64,000 nt of DNA from Croceibacterium salegens (lineage in GTDB: Bacteria > Pseudomonadota > Alphaproteobacteria > Sphingomonadales > Sphingomonadaceae): the NCBI RefSeq assembly GCF_009827435.1, contig NZ_WTYM01000052.1, positions 181,470 to 245,469 of the forward strand. Direction: 5' to 3'. The notes under the pieces were generated by a model that saw nothing but the letters and a program-made list of their open reading frames with translations, was not told where the DNA came from and ran no database searches. Below are positions 52,667 through 63,302 of this stretch, in pieces; within the stretch, counting starts at the first letter, position 1, and each line of letters opens with the position of its first letter. The position numbers and the translations under genes are program-made.

Positions 52667-52682
52667 TGCAAACCTTTTTGCA
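52667..52682. promoter_or_regulatory. Short AT-rich inverted repeat ahead of the carotenoid oxygenase gene
   Basis: TGCAAA-CCTT-TTTGCA, exact 6-base arms around four bases, 39 bases before the oxygenase ATG and just after the transporter stop. Either an operator for the catabolic genes or a small hairpin; a TTGCAA -35-like element overlaps it. Confidence 0.35.
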
Positions 52683-52720
52683 TGTGACAAGAGTGCTCGC
52701 CCAGACGGGAGAGCATTCAG

Positions 52721-54277
52721 ATGGCAAACAGGACTGACGGACCGAACCTGGGGCGGCGTTCGTTCCTTGGCGGGGCGGCGACGATTGGCACGGGCGCGGC
52801 GCTGCTCGGCAGCGGCGCGCCGGCGCTGGCCTACGAGGGACCGGCACCGCAGGTCGACTTTCCCGAGGACCCTCGCGCCTTCGGTGGCGGACCGGCAGGC
52901 ACGAACACCCGCGCCGAGATCGACCTTTATGACTGCGAGGTCGAGGGCAGCCTGCCGAGCGACCTCGACGGAGCGTTCTACCGCGTCGGACCCGACCCAC
53001 AGTATCCCAAGGACCCGAAGTGGGCCGGCGACATACCGTTCGACGGCGAGGGCCACGTCTCGATGTTCCGCATCAAGGACGGCCACGTCGATTACCGCAC
53101 CCGATATGCCAAGAACCAGCGTTGGAAAGCCCAGCACGAGGCGCGGCGAAGCCTGTTCGGGATGTACCGCAACCACATGACCGACGACCCGAGCGTGGAA
53201 GGTCTCAGTCGCGGCACGGCCAACACCCAGCTCTTCGTCCACCACAAGAAGCTGCTCGTCTTCAAGGAAGACAGCCCGCCAGTCGCCATGGACCCGCTGA
53301 CGCTGGAAACGACCGACGACTACTACACCTTCGGCGGCAAGCTGGAGAGCCAAACTCACACCGCGCACCCGAAGATCGACCCGATAACCGGCGAATACCT
53401 CTCGTTCGGCTACGAGGCGGGCGGGTTCCTGTCGAAGGACGTCAACGTCTTCACCGCCGACCGTGACGGCAACATCAACTGGTCGGTCACTGTCGAGGCG
53501 CCCTACGCCGGGATGATGCACGACTTCGCGATGACCCAGCGCCACGTCGTCCTCTATCTCACCAACATGGCCGCCAACCTGCCGCAGATGGAAGCGGGCG
53601 GGGTGCACTTCGCCTACGATTCGTCGCTGCCGTGCTACATGGGCGTGATGCGTCGTGGCGGGGACGGGAAGGACATCAAGTGGTTCACCGGCCCCAACAT
53701 GTTCTGTACCCACGTGATGGGTGCATGGTCGGTCGGCGACAAGGTCATCTCCGACTGGGACGGGGGTGAGGCGAACCAGTTCCCGTTCTTCCCGCAGCTC
53801 CACGAGCCGTTCGATTTCAAGAAGTCGACCGGCTACATCCGGCGCTTCACCGTCGACCTGTCGAAGAAGAGCAACGACACCTTCCAGGTCGAGACGATCT
53901 ATCCCGAGGTCACCGGCGTGCTCAGCCGGCAGGACGACCGCTTCCACACGCTGCCCTATCGCTACGGCTACCTGCAGGGGAACGGAGGCTGGTGGATGAT
54001 CGACCATGGCGACAAGACCACGCAGCTCATCAGTGTGCCGGATTACCGCTTGTCGGAAATGACATTCGTGCCGCGCCAGCCCGATTCCGACGAGGGCGAC
54101 GGATACCTGATCGGCATCGGTTCGAGCGTGAAGGAAGCCGGACGCAGCGACCTCATCCTCGTCGACACCAAGCGTGTGGCCGATGGGCCGATCGCGCGGA
54201 TCAAAATGCCGTTCAAGGTTGTCGGGCAGGTCCACGGCTTCTGGGCCGGGGCGCAGGACATCGGGGCCAAGGCCTGA
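52721..54277 (+). CDS. Carotenoid/stilbene cleavage dioxygenase family protein, Tat-exported
   Basis: 518 residues. Starts with a twin-arginine signal (RRSFLGGAATIGTGAALLG, about 12-30), then the seven-blade propeller of the carotenoid cleavage family. The four iron-ligand histidines are in HTAHPKIDP, MMHDFAMT, CTHVMGAW and VHGFWAG. Such enzymes split carotenoids or lignin-derived stilbenes (lignostilbene dioxygenase, NOV1). A Tat signal implies periplasmic action, unlike the cytosolic lignostilbene enzymes. It pairs with the quinohemoprotein dehydrogenase seven bases on, which could oxidise an aldehyde or alcohol product. Confidence 0.9.
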   Translation: MANRTDGPNLGRRSFLGGAATIGTGAALLGSGAPALAYEGPAPQVDFPEDPRAFGGGPAGTNTRAEIDLYDCEVEGSLPSDLDGAFYRVGPDPQYPKDPKWAGDIPFDGEGHVSMFRIKDGHVDYRTRYAKNQRWKAQHEARRSLFGMYRNHMTDDPSVEGLSRGTANTQLFVHHKKLLVFKEDSPPVAMDPLTLETTDDYYTFGGKLESQTHTAHPKIDPITGEYLSFGYEAGGFLSKDVNVFTADRDGNINWSVTVEAPYAGMMHDFAMTQRHVVLYLTNMAANLPQMEAGGVHFAYDSSLPCYMGVMRRGGDGKDIKWFTGPNMFCTHVMGAWSVGDKVISDWDGGEANQFPFFPQLHEPFDFKKSTGYIRRFTVDLSKKSNDTFQVETIYPEVTGVLSRQDDRFHTLPYRYGYLQGNGGWWMIDHGDKTTQLISVPDYRLSEMTFVPRQPDSDEGDGYLIGIGSSVKEAGRSDLILVDTKRVADGPIARIKMPFKVVGQVHGFWAGAQDIGAKA

Positions 54278-54284
54278 TCCGGAC

Positions 54285-56342
<2,058 letters not shown>

Positions 56343-56354
56343 ATTGACCGCGAT

Positions 56355-56374
56355 TTCGTTTCGAGCGAAACGAA
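56355..56374. repeat. Short perfect inverted repeat after the PQQ dehydrogenase
   Basis: TTCGTTTCG-AG-CGAAACGAA, exact 9-base arms, 12 bases after the dehydrogenase stop and about 30 bases before the glycine riboswitch. Possible terminator of the dehydrogenase or an operator for gcvT. Confidence 0.45.
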
Positions 56375-56402
56375 CGTGCCCGCCGGGGCTTGCTCCGGCC
56401 GG

Positions 56403-56600
56403 ACCGCGAGAGAGTGCAGCGGGCTTGCCCGAGGCCGCCGAAGGAGCAACCGCCCCGGAATCTCTCAGGCGAATGGATCGCGGGACCGGTAGCAGGGCAC
56501 TCTGGAAAGCGTCTTCGCCCTGGCGGAGGCCACCGACGGTGTAAGTGCGGCTGCAAGCCGTGCCAGGCTCTCAGGTTTCCCGACAGAGGGGGCGATGGAG
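56403..56600 (+). promoter_or_regulatory. Tandem glycine riboswitch ahead of gcvT
   Basis: Two aptamer-like halves are recognisable. The first (about 56403-56513) has GCCGAAGGAGCAACC, then GAATCTCTCAGGCGAATGGA and GGGCACTCTGGAAAGC. The second (about 56514-56600) has the matching CGACGGTGTAAG, GCCAGGCTCTCAGG and the CGACAGAGG end. The CTCTCAGG and GGAGCAA / ACTCTGGA blocks are the glycine-aptamer consensus. It lies 45 bases before gcvT, where glycine binding is expected to turn on glycine cleavage genes. Confidence 0.93.
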
Positions 56601-56644
56601 AACAAGGCCCGCGTCCGGGCGTTGCCATCATGTCGGGACGAACG

Positions 56645-57784
56645 ATGAGCGAAGACGAGACGCCGCAACCCCTTGAAAAGCTGCCACTTGATGCGTGGCA
56701 CCGCGCCAATGGCGCACGCATGGTGGGCTTTGCCGGCTACGAGATGCCGATCCAGTATGAGGGCATCCTCGCCGAGCACGAGTGGACCCGGACCCACGCC
56801 GGATTGTTCGATGTCAGCCACATGGGCCAGCTCATGGTGACCGGAACAGGTGCGAATGAAGCGCTTGAAACGCTTCTTCCAACCGCTGTTTCGGCGCTGA
56901 AACCGGGCAAGGTTCGCTATTCGCTGCTGCTGGACGAGAATGGCGGCATCCTCGACGACCTGATGATCACCAACTTTACGGGTGAGGACGGCGAGCCGGC
57001 CTACTACCTCGTCGTCAACGGGGCGACAAAGTGGGACGATATCGGCCATTTGCGCGAGCATTTGCCCGACGAAATCGGCCTCAATCACATGGAAGACCGC
57101 GCGTTGCTCGCCTTGCAGGGCCCCGATGCGGCGGCGACGCTCGAACGCGTCATGCGCGGGATCACCGAGGACTTCGGGTTCATGGAGGCCAGGCGCTGGG
57201 AATTCGGCGAGCTCGACCTGATCGTCACCCGCTCGGGCTATACCGGCGAGGACGGGTTCGAGATCTCGGTCGCCGCCGACCAGGCCGAACAGCTCGCCGG
57301 GCGGCTCCTGGCCGAGCTCGAAATCAAGCCGGTCGGGCTCGGCGCGCGCGATTCGCTGCGCCTCGAAGCCGGACTGCCGCTCTACGGCCACGACCTCAGC
57401 GAAGAGACCGACCCGGTCAGCGCCGGCCTCGAATTCGCCATCAGCAAGGCCCGCCGCAAGGACGGCGGCTTCCCCGGCGCCGAACGCATCCTCAAGCTGA
57501 TCGACGAAGGCGCGCCGCCCCGCCGCGTCGGCCTCGCGCTCGAAGGCCGCATGGCCGCGCGCGAAGGGGCCGAGGTCTACTCGGCCGATACCAAGGTCGG
57601 CACGGTCACCAGCGGCGGCTTTGCCCCGACGCTCGGTCACCCGATCGCCATGGCCTACGTCGACGCCGCCCACTCGTCCGAAGGCACTAATCTGGAATTG
57701 GAAGTGCGCGGCAAGCGCCTGCCCGCCACAGTCGTGCCCATGCCCTTCGTCCCCCACCGCTACTTCCGCAAAGGAGCCGCCTGA
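56645..57784 (+). CDS. gcvT: Glycine cleavage system T protein (aminomethyltransferase)
   Basis: 379 residues from the ATG at 56645; an ATG at 56630 is an alternative. Transfers the methylene from lipoyl-GcvH to tetrahydrofolate and releases ammonia. Seen: [24 protein letters not shown] (about 26-49) with the folate-binding region, FDVSHMGQL, and [13 protein letters not shown] (about 195-207). Other segments: [17 protein letters not shown]. First gene after the glycine riboswitch. The stop shares one base with the gcvH start. Confidence 0.96.
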   Translation: MSEDETPQPLEKLPLDAWHRANGARMVGFAGYEMPIQYEGILAEHEWTRTHAGLFDVSHMGQLMVTGTGANEALETLLPTAVSALKPGKVRYSLLLDENGGILDDLMITNFTGEDGEPAYYLVVNGATKWDDIGHLREHLPDEIGLNHMEDRALLALQGPDAAATLERVMRGITEDFGFMEARRWEFGELDLIVTRSGYTGEDGFEISVAADQAEQLAGRLLAELEIKPVGLGARDSLRLEAGLPLYGHDLSEETDPVSAGLEFAISKARRKDGGFPGAERILKLIDEGAPPRRVGLALEGRMAAREGAEVYSADTKVGTVTSGGFAPTLGHPIAMAYVDAAHSSEGTNLELEVRGKRLPATVVPMPFVPHRYFRKGAA

Positions 57785-58155
57785 TGCCGCGTTACTTCAC
57801 CGAGGACCATGAATGGATCGAGGTCGATGGCCAGACCGCCACCATCGGCATCACCGACTATGCGCAGGAACAGCTCGGCGACATCGTCTTCGTCGAGGTC
57901 CCGGCGGCCGGCGCGAGCCTCGCCAAGGGCAAGGAAGCAGCGGTGGTCGAGAGCGTGAAGGCGGCGAGCGACGTCTATTCGCCGGTCAGCGGCACGGTGA
58001 CCGAGGGCAACGCCGCGCTCGAGGACGACCCCGCCCTCGTCAACACCGCGCCCGAGGGCGACGGCTGGTTCTTCAAGCTCACCGTCTCCGACGCCGCCGA
58101 GCTTGAAGGGCTGATGGACGAAGCGGCGTACAAGGACTTCGTGGCCGGGCTGTGA
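57784..58155 (+). CDS. gcvH: Glycine cleavage system H protein (lipoyl carrier)
   Basis: 123 residues, the usual length. Lipoyl-lysine Lys59 in [11 protein letters not shown] is intact, with conserved [18 protein letters not shown] (about 23-40). It shuttles the aminomethyl group between GcvP, GcvT and Lpd. The ATG at 57784 is in TGATG with gcvT. A two-hairpin repeat separates it from gcvPA. Confidence 0.97.
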   Translation: MPRYFTEDHEWIEVDGQTATIGITDYAQEQLGDIVFVEVPAAGASLAKGKEAAVVESVKAASDVYSPVSGTVTEGNAALEDDPALVNTAPEGDGWFFKLTVSDAAELEGLMDEAAYKDFVAGL

Positions 58156-58159
58156 TGTT

Positions 58160-58280
58160 TCGCCCCTCCCGCGAGCGGGAGGGGTTGGGGGTGGGCATGG
58201 GCCGACAGGCCCACCCCGCTGCGACTAGGGCCTGCTGCGCAGACCCAAGTCTCGCTGCCCCTCCCGCTTGCGGGTGGGGA
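58160..58280. repeat. Two-hairpin repeat element between gcvH and gcvPA
   Basis: CCCCTCCCGC-GA-GCGGGAGGGG (58163-58184), then TTGGGGGTGGGC, about 65 bases, then CCCCTCCCGC-TT-GCGGGTGGGG (58258-58279). The layout and the GGGAGGGG-GGGGGTGGGC block match the element inside gcvPB at 59811-59906. It adds about 140 bases to a gap where gcvH-gcvPA are normally close. Confidence 0.9.
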
Positions 58281-58296
58281 CTTGGAAAGGAAAACA

Positions 58297-59658
58297 ATGC
58301 GCTACCTCCCCCTCACCGACACCGATCGCGCCGCGATGCTCGATGTCATCGGCGCCCCGTCGATCGACGCCCTGTTCGCCGACGTTCCGGCCGATCTCTA
58401 CCTCGACAAGCCGATCGAGGGCCTGCCGCTCCACGCCAGCGAGATGGCGGTCGAGCGGCACATGCGCGCGCTCAGCAAGCAGAACCTTGCGGCGGCCGAT
58501 GCGCCGTTCTTCCTCGGCGCGGGGGCCTATCGCCACCACGTCCCGGCGAGCGTCGATCACCTGATCCAGCGCGGCGAGTTCCTCACCGCCTACACGCCCT
58601 ACCAGCCGGAAATCGCGCAGGGCACGCTGCAGATGCTGTTCGAGTTCCAGAGCCAGGTCGCGCGGCTGTTCGGCTGCGCGGTGGCCAACGCCAGCATGTA
58701 CGACGGTTCGACCGCCTGCTGGGAAGCCATTACGATGGCCGGACGGGTGACGAAGCGCCGCAAGGCAATCCTCTCGTGCGGCCTGCACCCGCACTACGTC
58801 TCGACCGCCCAGACGATGGCCAGGTTCGAGGGGCATGGCATCGACTACGCGCTGCCGACGCTGACCGCCGAGACCGACTTCGCCGCGCTGGCCGACAAGG
58901 TCGATGGCGAGACCGGCTGCGTCGTGGTGCAGTATCCGGACATTCTCGGACGGATCGGCGACATGACGGCGCTGGCCGATGCCTGCCACGCTGCTGGGGC
59001 GCTGCTTGTCGCGGTGGTGACCGAGCCGGTCGCGCTGGGCGCGCTCAAGTCACCCGGCGAGATGGGCGCCGACATCGTCGTCGGCGAAGGGCAGGCGCTC
59101 GGCGTCGGGTTGCAGTTCGGCGGGCCCTATCTCGGCCTCTTCGCGGTACGCGATCCCAGGCACGTGCGGCAGATGCCCGGGCGGCTGTGCGGCGAGACCG
59201 TCGATGCCGAGGGCAAGCGCGGCTTCGTCCTCACGCTCTCGACCCGCGAGCAGCACATCCGCCGCGAGAAGGCGACCAGCAACATCTGTACCAATGCCGG
59301 GCTCTGCGCGCTGGCCTTCTCGGTGCACATGACGCTGCTCGGCGAGAAGGGCCTGCGCGCGCTGGCGGCGGAAAACCACCGCCTTGCTTGCCTCGCCGCC
59401 GACCGGCTGGCGCAGGTGCCCGGTGTGACGGCGCTCAACGAAGCGTTCTTCAACGAGTTCACGCTCGTCGTGCCCTGCGATGCGCGCCAGCTGGTGCGCG
59501 ACATGGCCGGGAAGGGCGTGCTCGGCGGGGTCTCGCTCGGCAAGTTCTATCCCGACGGACAGGGACGCGAGAACAGCCTCGTCGTCGCCGTCACCGAAAC
59601 CGTTACGGCGGAGGACATCGAGTGCCTTGCCGCCACCCTGCAGGAGTGCCTGGCATGA
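58297..59658 (+). CDS. gcvPA: Glycine dehydrogenase (decarboxylating) subunit 1
   Basis: 453 residues from the ATG at 58297 with GGAAAGGAAAAC ahead (start MRYLPLTDTD). N-terminal half of GcvP in the split form. Seen: SRQVARLFGCAVANASMYDGSTACWEA-type segment (FQSQVARLFGCAVANASMYDGSTA, about 113-136 in part) and GGPYLGLFAVRDPRHVRQMPGR (about 276-297). No PLP lysine, which sits in subunit 2. The stop overlaps gcvPB in ATGA. Confidence 0.97.
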   Translation: MRYLPLTDTDRAAMLDVIGAPSIDALFADVPADLYLDKPIEGLPLHASEMAVERHMRALSKQNLAAADAPFFLGAGAYRHHVPASVDHLIQRGEFLTAYTPYQPEIAQGTLQMLFEFQSQVARLFGCAVANASMYDGSTACWEAITMAGRVTKRRKAILSCGLHPHYVSTAQTMARFEGHGIDYALPTLTAETDFAALADKVDGETGCVVVQYPDILGRIGDMTALADACHAAGALLVAVVTEPVALGALKSPGEMGADIVVGEGQALGVGLQFGGPYLGLFAVRDPRHVRQMPGRLCGETVDAEGKRGFVLTLSTREQHIRREKATSNICTNAGLCALAFSVHMTLLGEKGLRALAAENHRLACLAADRLAQVPGVTALNEAFFNEFTLVVPCDARQLVRDMAGKGVLGGVSLGKFYPDGQGRENSLVVAVTETVTAEDIECLAATLQECLA

Positions 59659-61277
59659 ACGCGCCCAACATGAGCGGCTGGAAGCCCGGCACCCCGCAGG
59701 CCCCCGAAGGTTCGGACGGCGTCCACACCGTCACCGGCAATCGCGGGCTGATGCTCGAAGAGCCTCTGGTCTTCGAGATCGGGAATACCGAGACGACCGG
59801 TGTCGATTTCCCTTCTCCCCTCACGCTTGCGGGAGGGGCCGGGGGTGGGCCTGACACGGGTAGTGGCTCCACGCCCACTGCTGACTCCTCCCGCGTGCGG
59901 GAGGGGAACAGGCTCGGCGGCCTCGACCGCTCCGAAAGCTTCGGCCTGCCGGGCCTCTCCGAGCCGGAGACGGTCCGACACTACACCCGGCTCAGCCGCC
60001 AGAACTACGCCATCGACTGCGGCATCTTCCCGCTCGGAAGCTGCACGATGAAGCACAACCCGCGCCTCAACGAGAAGGTCGCGCGGATGCCCGGCTTCAG
60101 CGACCTGCACCCGCTGCAGCCCGAATCGACGGTCCAGGGCGCGCTCGGCGTGATCGACGAACTGGCGCACTGGCTGGTCAGCCTGACCGGCATGGCCGGG
60201 GTGGCGATGAGCCCCAAGGCCGGGGCGCACGGCGAGCTGTGCGGCATCCTGACGATCCGCGCCGCACTCGAAGCGCGCGGCGACGCGCGGCAGGTGATCC
60301 TCGTCCCCGAAAGCGCGCACGGCACCAACCCGGCGACCGCGGCCTTCGCCGGCTATGCGGTCGAGAACATCCCGGCGACGGCGGAAGGGCGGGTGGACCT
60401 TGCGGCGCTCGAGGCGCGGCTCGGGCCGGACGTTGCCGCGGTGATGATCACCAACCCCAACACCTGCGGGCTGTTCGAGCGCGAGATGAAGGCGATTTCC
60501 GATGCGGTCCATGCCGCCGGTGCCTTCGTCTATTGCGACGGGGCCAACTTCAACGCCGTCGTCGGCAGGGTTCGCCCGGGCGATCTCGGCGTCGATGCCA
60601 TGCATATCAACCTGCACAAGACCTTCTCGACCCCGCACGGCGGCGGCGGACCGGGTTCGGGGCCGGTGGTGCTGAGCGAGGCGCTGATGCCCTTCGCCCC
60701 CCTGCCGTTCGTCCGCAAGACCGATGCGGGCTTCGACCTGATCGAGGAAGAGGACGACGCCGCCGCGCCGCAGAGCTTCGGCCGCATGGCTGCGTTCCAC
60801 GGGCAGATGGGCATGTTCACGCGCGCGCTGGCCTATATCCTCAGCCACGGCGCCGACGGGCTGCGGCAGGTCTCGGGCGATGCCGTGCTCAACGCCAACT
60901 ACATCCTGCGCCGCTGCGAGGACGTGCTCGACGCCCCGTTCGGCGCAACCGGCCCGTGCATGCACGAAGCCCTGTTCTCCGACGCGGGCTTCGCCGAGGG
61001 TGTGGCCACGCTCGACCTCGCCAAGGCGCTGATCGACGAGGGCTTCCACCCGATGACGATGTACTTCCCGCTGGTGGTCCACGGCGCGATGCTGGTCGAA
61101 CCGACCGAATGCGAGAGCAAGGCCACGCTCGACCAGTTCATCATGGCCCTGCGCTCGATCGCCGAGCGGGCCCGCGCGGGCGACGAGAGCCTGCACCAGG
61201 CCCCGCAACTGGCCCCGCGCCGGCGGCTGGACGAAACGCTGGCGGCGCGGAGACCGGTGCTGGCGTGGGAAGGGTAA
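59655..61277 (+). CDS. gcvPB: Glycine dehydrogenase (decarboxylating) subunit 2, with an in-frame palindromic insertion
   Basis: 540 residues from the ATG at 59655 (ATGA with gcvPA); the open frame back to 58152 overlaps gcvPA and is a shadow. PLP lysine is Lys322 in HINLHKTFSTPHGGGGPGSGP; other GcvP motifs are DCGIFPLGSCTMKHNPRLNE (about 121-140), NPNTCGLF and YCDGANFNAVVG. Residues about 54-85 (SPLTLAGGAGGGPDTG and TPTADSSRVREGN) are encoded by a repeat element (59811-59906) and lie between VDFP and RLGGLDRSE. They are Gly/Ser/Pro-rich, as a tolerated surface loop would be. Confidence 0.97.
   Translation: MNAPNMSGWKPGTPQAPEGSDGVHTVTGNRGLMLEEPLVFEIGNTETTGVDFPSPLTLAGGAGGGPDTGSGSTPTADSSRVREGNRLGGLDRSESFGLPGLSEPETVRHYTRLSRQNYAIDCGIFPLGSCTMKHNPRLNEKVARMPGFSDLHPLQPESTVQGALGVIDELAHWLVSLTGMAGVAMSPKAGAHGELCGILTIRAALEARGDARQVILVPESAHGTNPATAAFAGYAVENIPATAEGRVDLAALEARLGPDVAAVMITNPNTCGLFEREMKAISDAVHAAGAFVYCDGANFNAVVGRVRPGDLGVDAMHINLHKTFSTPHGGGGPGSGPVVLSEALMPFAPLPFVRKTDAGFDLIEEEDDAAAPQSFGRMAAFHGQMGMFTRALAYILSHGADGLRQVSGDAVLNANYILRRCEDVLDAPFGATGPCMHEALFSDAGFAEGVATLDLAKALIDEGFHPMTMYFPLVVHGAMLVEPTECESKATLDQFIMALRSIAERARAGDESLHQAPQLAPRRRLDETLAARRPVLAWEG
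59811..59906. repeat. Two-hairpin repeat element inserted in frame in gcvPB
   Basis: CCCCTCACGC-TT-GCGGGAGGGG (59817-59838), then CCGGGGGTGGGC, a spacer, then CCTCCCGC-GT-GCGGGAGG (59887-59904). Same architecture and shared blocks as the element at 58160-58280. Translated as about 32 residues of gcvPB without stop or frameshift. Confidence 0.9.
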
Positions 61278-61286
61278 GCGTTCCGT

Positions 61287-61375
61287 TCGTCATTGCGAGC
61301 GTAGCGAAGCAATCCAGAGCGGAATCTCGTGGCGCCCTGGATTGCCGCGTCGCCTGCGGCTCCTCGCAATGACGA
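61287..61375. repeat. REP-like inverted repeat between gcvPB and the TonB-like gene
   Basis: TCGTCATTGCGAG ... CTCGCAATGACGA as outer arms, with inner AATCCAG / CTGGATT. The skeleton CGTCATT-C-G ... AATCCAG is shared with the ileS element, but the stem sequence differs (CGTAGCGAAG and CCTGCGGCTC-type loops), so it is a second subfamily. It may act as the terminator of both convergent genes. Confidence 0.85.
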
Positions 61376-61408
61376 GGGAACGAGGCTCAGAGTTTCCCGG
61401 CCCGGCCG

Positions 61409-62284
61409 TCAGGACTGGTAACGCACCCGCTTGAACCACAGCGCGCGCACCGGCTGACCCGACGCGTCGAGCGCCGGGGAGAACCGCGCGTTGAGCATCA
61501 GTTCGCGGCAGGCCGAGGCGATGAAGACGTCATCGCCGACCGAGTTCTGGATCACGCAATTCTCGGCACGCCCCTCGGTGTTCACGATAATGCGGAAGTC
61601 GAGGATCGCACCTTCGCGATTCCTGCGCTGCTCGTCGGGATAGGTGTTCGGCGAGATCCACGTCGCGATGTTGGTGAGGGGCGTGGGTTCTTGTGAGAGT
61701 GACGCGACCTGCGCCGGATCGAAGCCCCAAGTCTTTACGAGGTCGTCCTCGCAAGTCTTCATCGCCGTCATCGGCGCGTCCATTGCCCCGGTCTCGAGGA
61801 CGAAGGCACCTGCTTTCGGGACATCGAATGCCACCCGCTCGATCGACTTGGGATCGGCCTCCGGACCGGGCGGCAGGTCCTTGGCGTCGGGATCCTGCCC
61901 CGCGAACGATGTCGGGCCGAGCAGCAGCACGGGGCGGCCATCGTCCGCCTCGGCGATCCAGACAGTGTCCTTGAACTTGCGTTCTTCCTGTTCGCCCAGG
62001 CGCAGCGTGGTGCCGAAGGCACGGCGCGGCTTGCCCAGCGAGGTTCCCGCGATCTTGAGGTCGAAGCCCGCTTCGGGATGGGTCTGTGTCAGGTAAAGCG
62101 ATAGCGTGGCATCGCCTTCACCGAAGTTGCGCGACAGCGTGCAGCTTTCCAGCCCGTATTCGAGGTTCCACGGTGTGCTCGGCTGGAGCACGTGCGCGGT
62201 CTCGTCCTTAGCTGCCGCAACAGTCGGCGTCAGCAACGCTGTTGCTGCGACGAGCGCGGTTCCAAGCCGATTAGGAATTCCCAT
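61409..62284 (-). CDS. Secreted protein with TonB-C-like domain, paralogue 2
   Basis: 291 residues. Signal peptide about 1-25 ([11 protein letters not shown]). Motifs match paralogue 1 (23814-24734): [19 protein letters not shown] (about 40-58), [16 protein letters not shown] (about 180-195), and a TonB-C-like end ([19 protein letters not shown], then [13 protein letters not shown] and VRYQS). The N-terminal Cys pairs also match. No membrane anchor or proline-rich linker, so it is not a classical TonB. It lies downstream of a REP-like repeat and is transcribed in the same direction as etfBA. Function unknown. Confidence 0.8.
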   Translation of the reverse strand: MGIPNRLGTALVAATALLTPTVAAAKDETAHVLQPSTPWNLEYGLESCTLSRNFGEGDATLSLYLTQTHPEAGFDLKIAGTSLGKPRRAFGTTLRLGEQEERKFKDTVWIAEADDGRPVLLLGPTSFAGQDPDAKDLPPGPEADPKSIERVAFDVPKAGAFVLETGAMDAPMTAMKTCEDDLVKTWGFDPAQVASLSQEPTPLTNIATWISPNTYPDEQRRNREGAILDFRIIVNTEGRAENCVIQNSVGDDVFIASACRELMLNARFSPALDASGQPVRALWFKRVRYQS

Positions 62285-62340
62285 GCCAGCATTCTCCCAA
62301 TGCTTGGGGTAGCGCTAACATGGGTTCCTTCCGGCAGGCA

Positions 62341-62360
62341 AGGTGCCCGTTCCGGCACCT
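62341..62360 (-). terminator. Hairpin after etfA
   Basis: AGGTGCC - CGTTCC - GGCACCT, exact 7-bp stem, 12 bases past the etfA stop in the direction of transcription. Weak T content. Confidence 0.45.
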
Positions 62361-62372
62361 CAGGCGAACGGA

Positions 62373-63302
62373 TCAGAGCTTTTCGGTCAGCTCCGGCACG
62401 GCCTGGAACAGGTCGGCGACGAGGCCGATGTCGGCGACCTGGAAGATCGGGGCGTCCTCGTCCTTGTTGATGGCAACGATGGTCTTGGAGTCCTTCATGC
62501 CGGCGAGGTGCTGGATCGCGCCCGAGATGCCGATGGCGATGTAGACTTCCGGGGCGACGATCTTGCCGGTCTGGCCGACCTGGTAGTCGTTGGGGACATA
62601 GCCCGCATCGACCGCCGCGCGGCTCGCCCCGACCGCCGCGCCGAGCTTGTCGGCAAGCGGGATGATGACCTGCTGGAAGGTCTCGGCGTCCTTGAGCGCG
62701 CGGCCGCCTGAGACGATCACCTTGGCGCTGGTCAGCTCGGGCCGCTCGCTGGCGGCGACTTCGGCGCCGACGAAGCTGGAGAGACCGGCGTCGCCCGGGC
62801 CGGAGACGTTCTCGATACTTGCCGAGCCGCCTTCCGCGGCGGCCTTGTCGAAGGCGGTGCCGCGGACGGTGATGACCAGCTTGGCATCGCTCGATTCGAC
62901 CGTGGCGATGGCGTTGCCGGCGTAGATCGGGCGCACGAAGGTCTTGTCGCCCTCGATGCCGATGATGTCGGAGACCTGCATCACGTCGAGCATGGCCGCG
63001 ACGCGCGGGGCGATGTTCTTGCCGGTCGTGGTGGCGGGGGAGAGGAAGGCGTCATGGCCGTCCATCAAGCCGGCGACGAGCGGCGCGACGTTCTCGGCCA
63101 GCTGGTGCTCGTAGGCGGCATCGTCGGCGAGCAGGACCTTGCCGACACCGGCGATCTTGCTCGCGGCATCGGCCACGGCCTTGCAGCCGCTGCCCGCGAC
63201 CAGCAGATCGACATCGCCGAGCTTGGCCGCGGCGGTGACGGTCGCGAGCGTCGCGTCCTTGAGGTGCTGGTTGTCGTGTTCGACGTAAACGAGGGTCTTC
63301 AT
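62373..63302 (-). CDS. etfA: Electron transfer flavoprotein alpha subunit
   Basis: 309 residues. N-terminal domain [20 protein letters not shown]; the FAD-binding C-terminal domain reads [58 protein letters not shown] (in part) and [22 protein letters not shown]. It passes electrons from acyl-CoA and related dehydrogenases to ETF-ubiquinone oxidoreductase. The ATG shares a base with the etfB stop (TGATG). Confidence 0.97.
   Translation of the reverse strand: MKTLVYVEHDNQHLKDATLATVTAAAKLGDVDLLVAGSGCKAVADAASKIAGVGKVLLADDAAYEHQLAENVAPLVAGLMDGHDAFLSPATTTGKNIAPRVAAMLDVMQVSDIIGIEGDKTFVRPIYAGNAIATVESSDAKLVITVRGTAFDKAAAEGGSASIENVSGPGDAGLSSFVGAEVAASERPELTSAKVIVSGGRALKDAETFQQVIIPLADKLGAAVGASRAAVDAGYVPNDYQVGQTGKIVAPEVYIAIGISGAIQHLAGMKDSKTIVAINKDEDAPIFQVADIGLVADLFQAVPELTEKL

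Noticed and set aside
58152..61277. Apparent 1041-residue GcvPB
   Set aside because: The first 501 codons are out-of-frame reading of gcvPA and the repeat; ATG 59655 in ATGA overlap is the real start.
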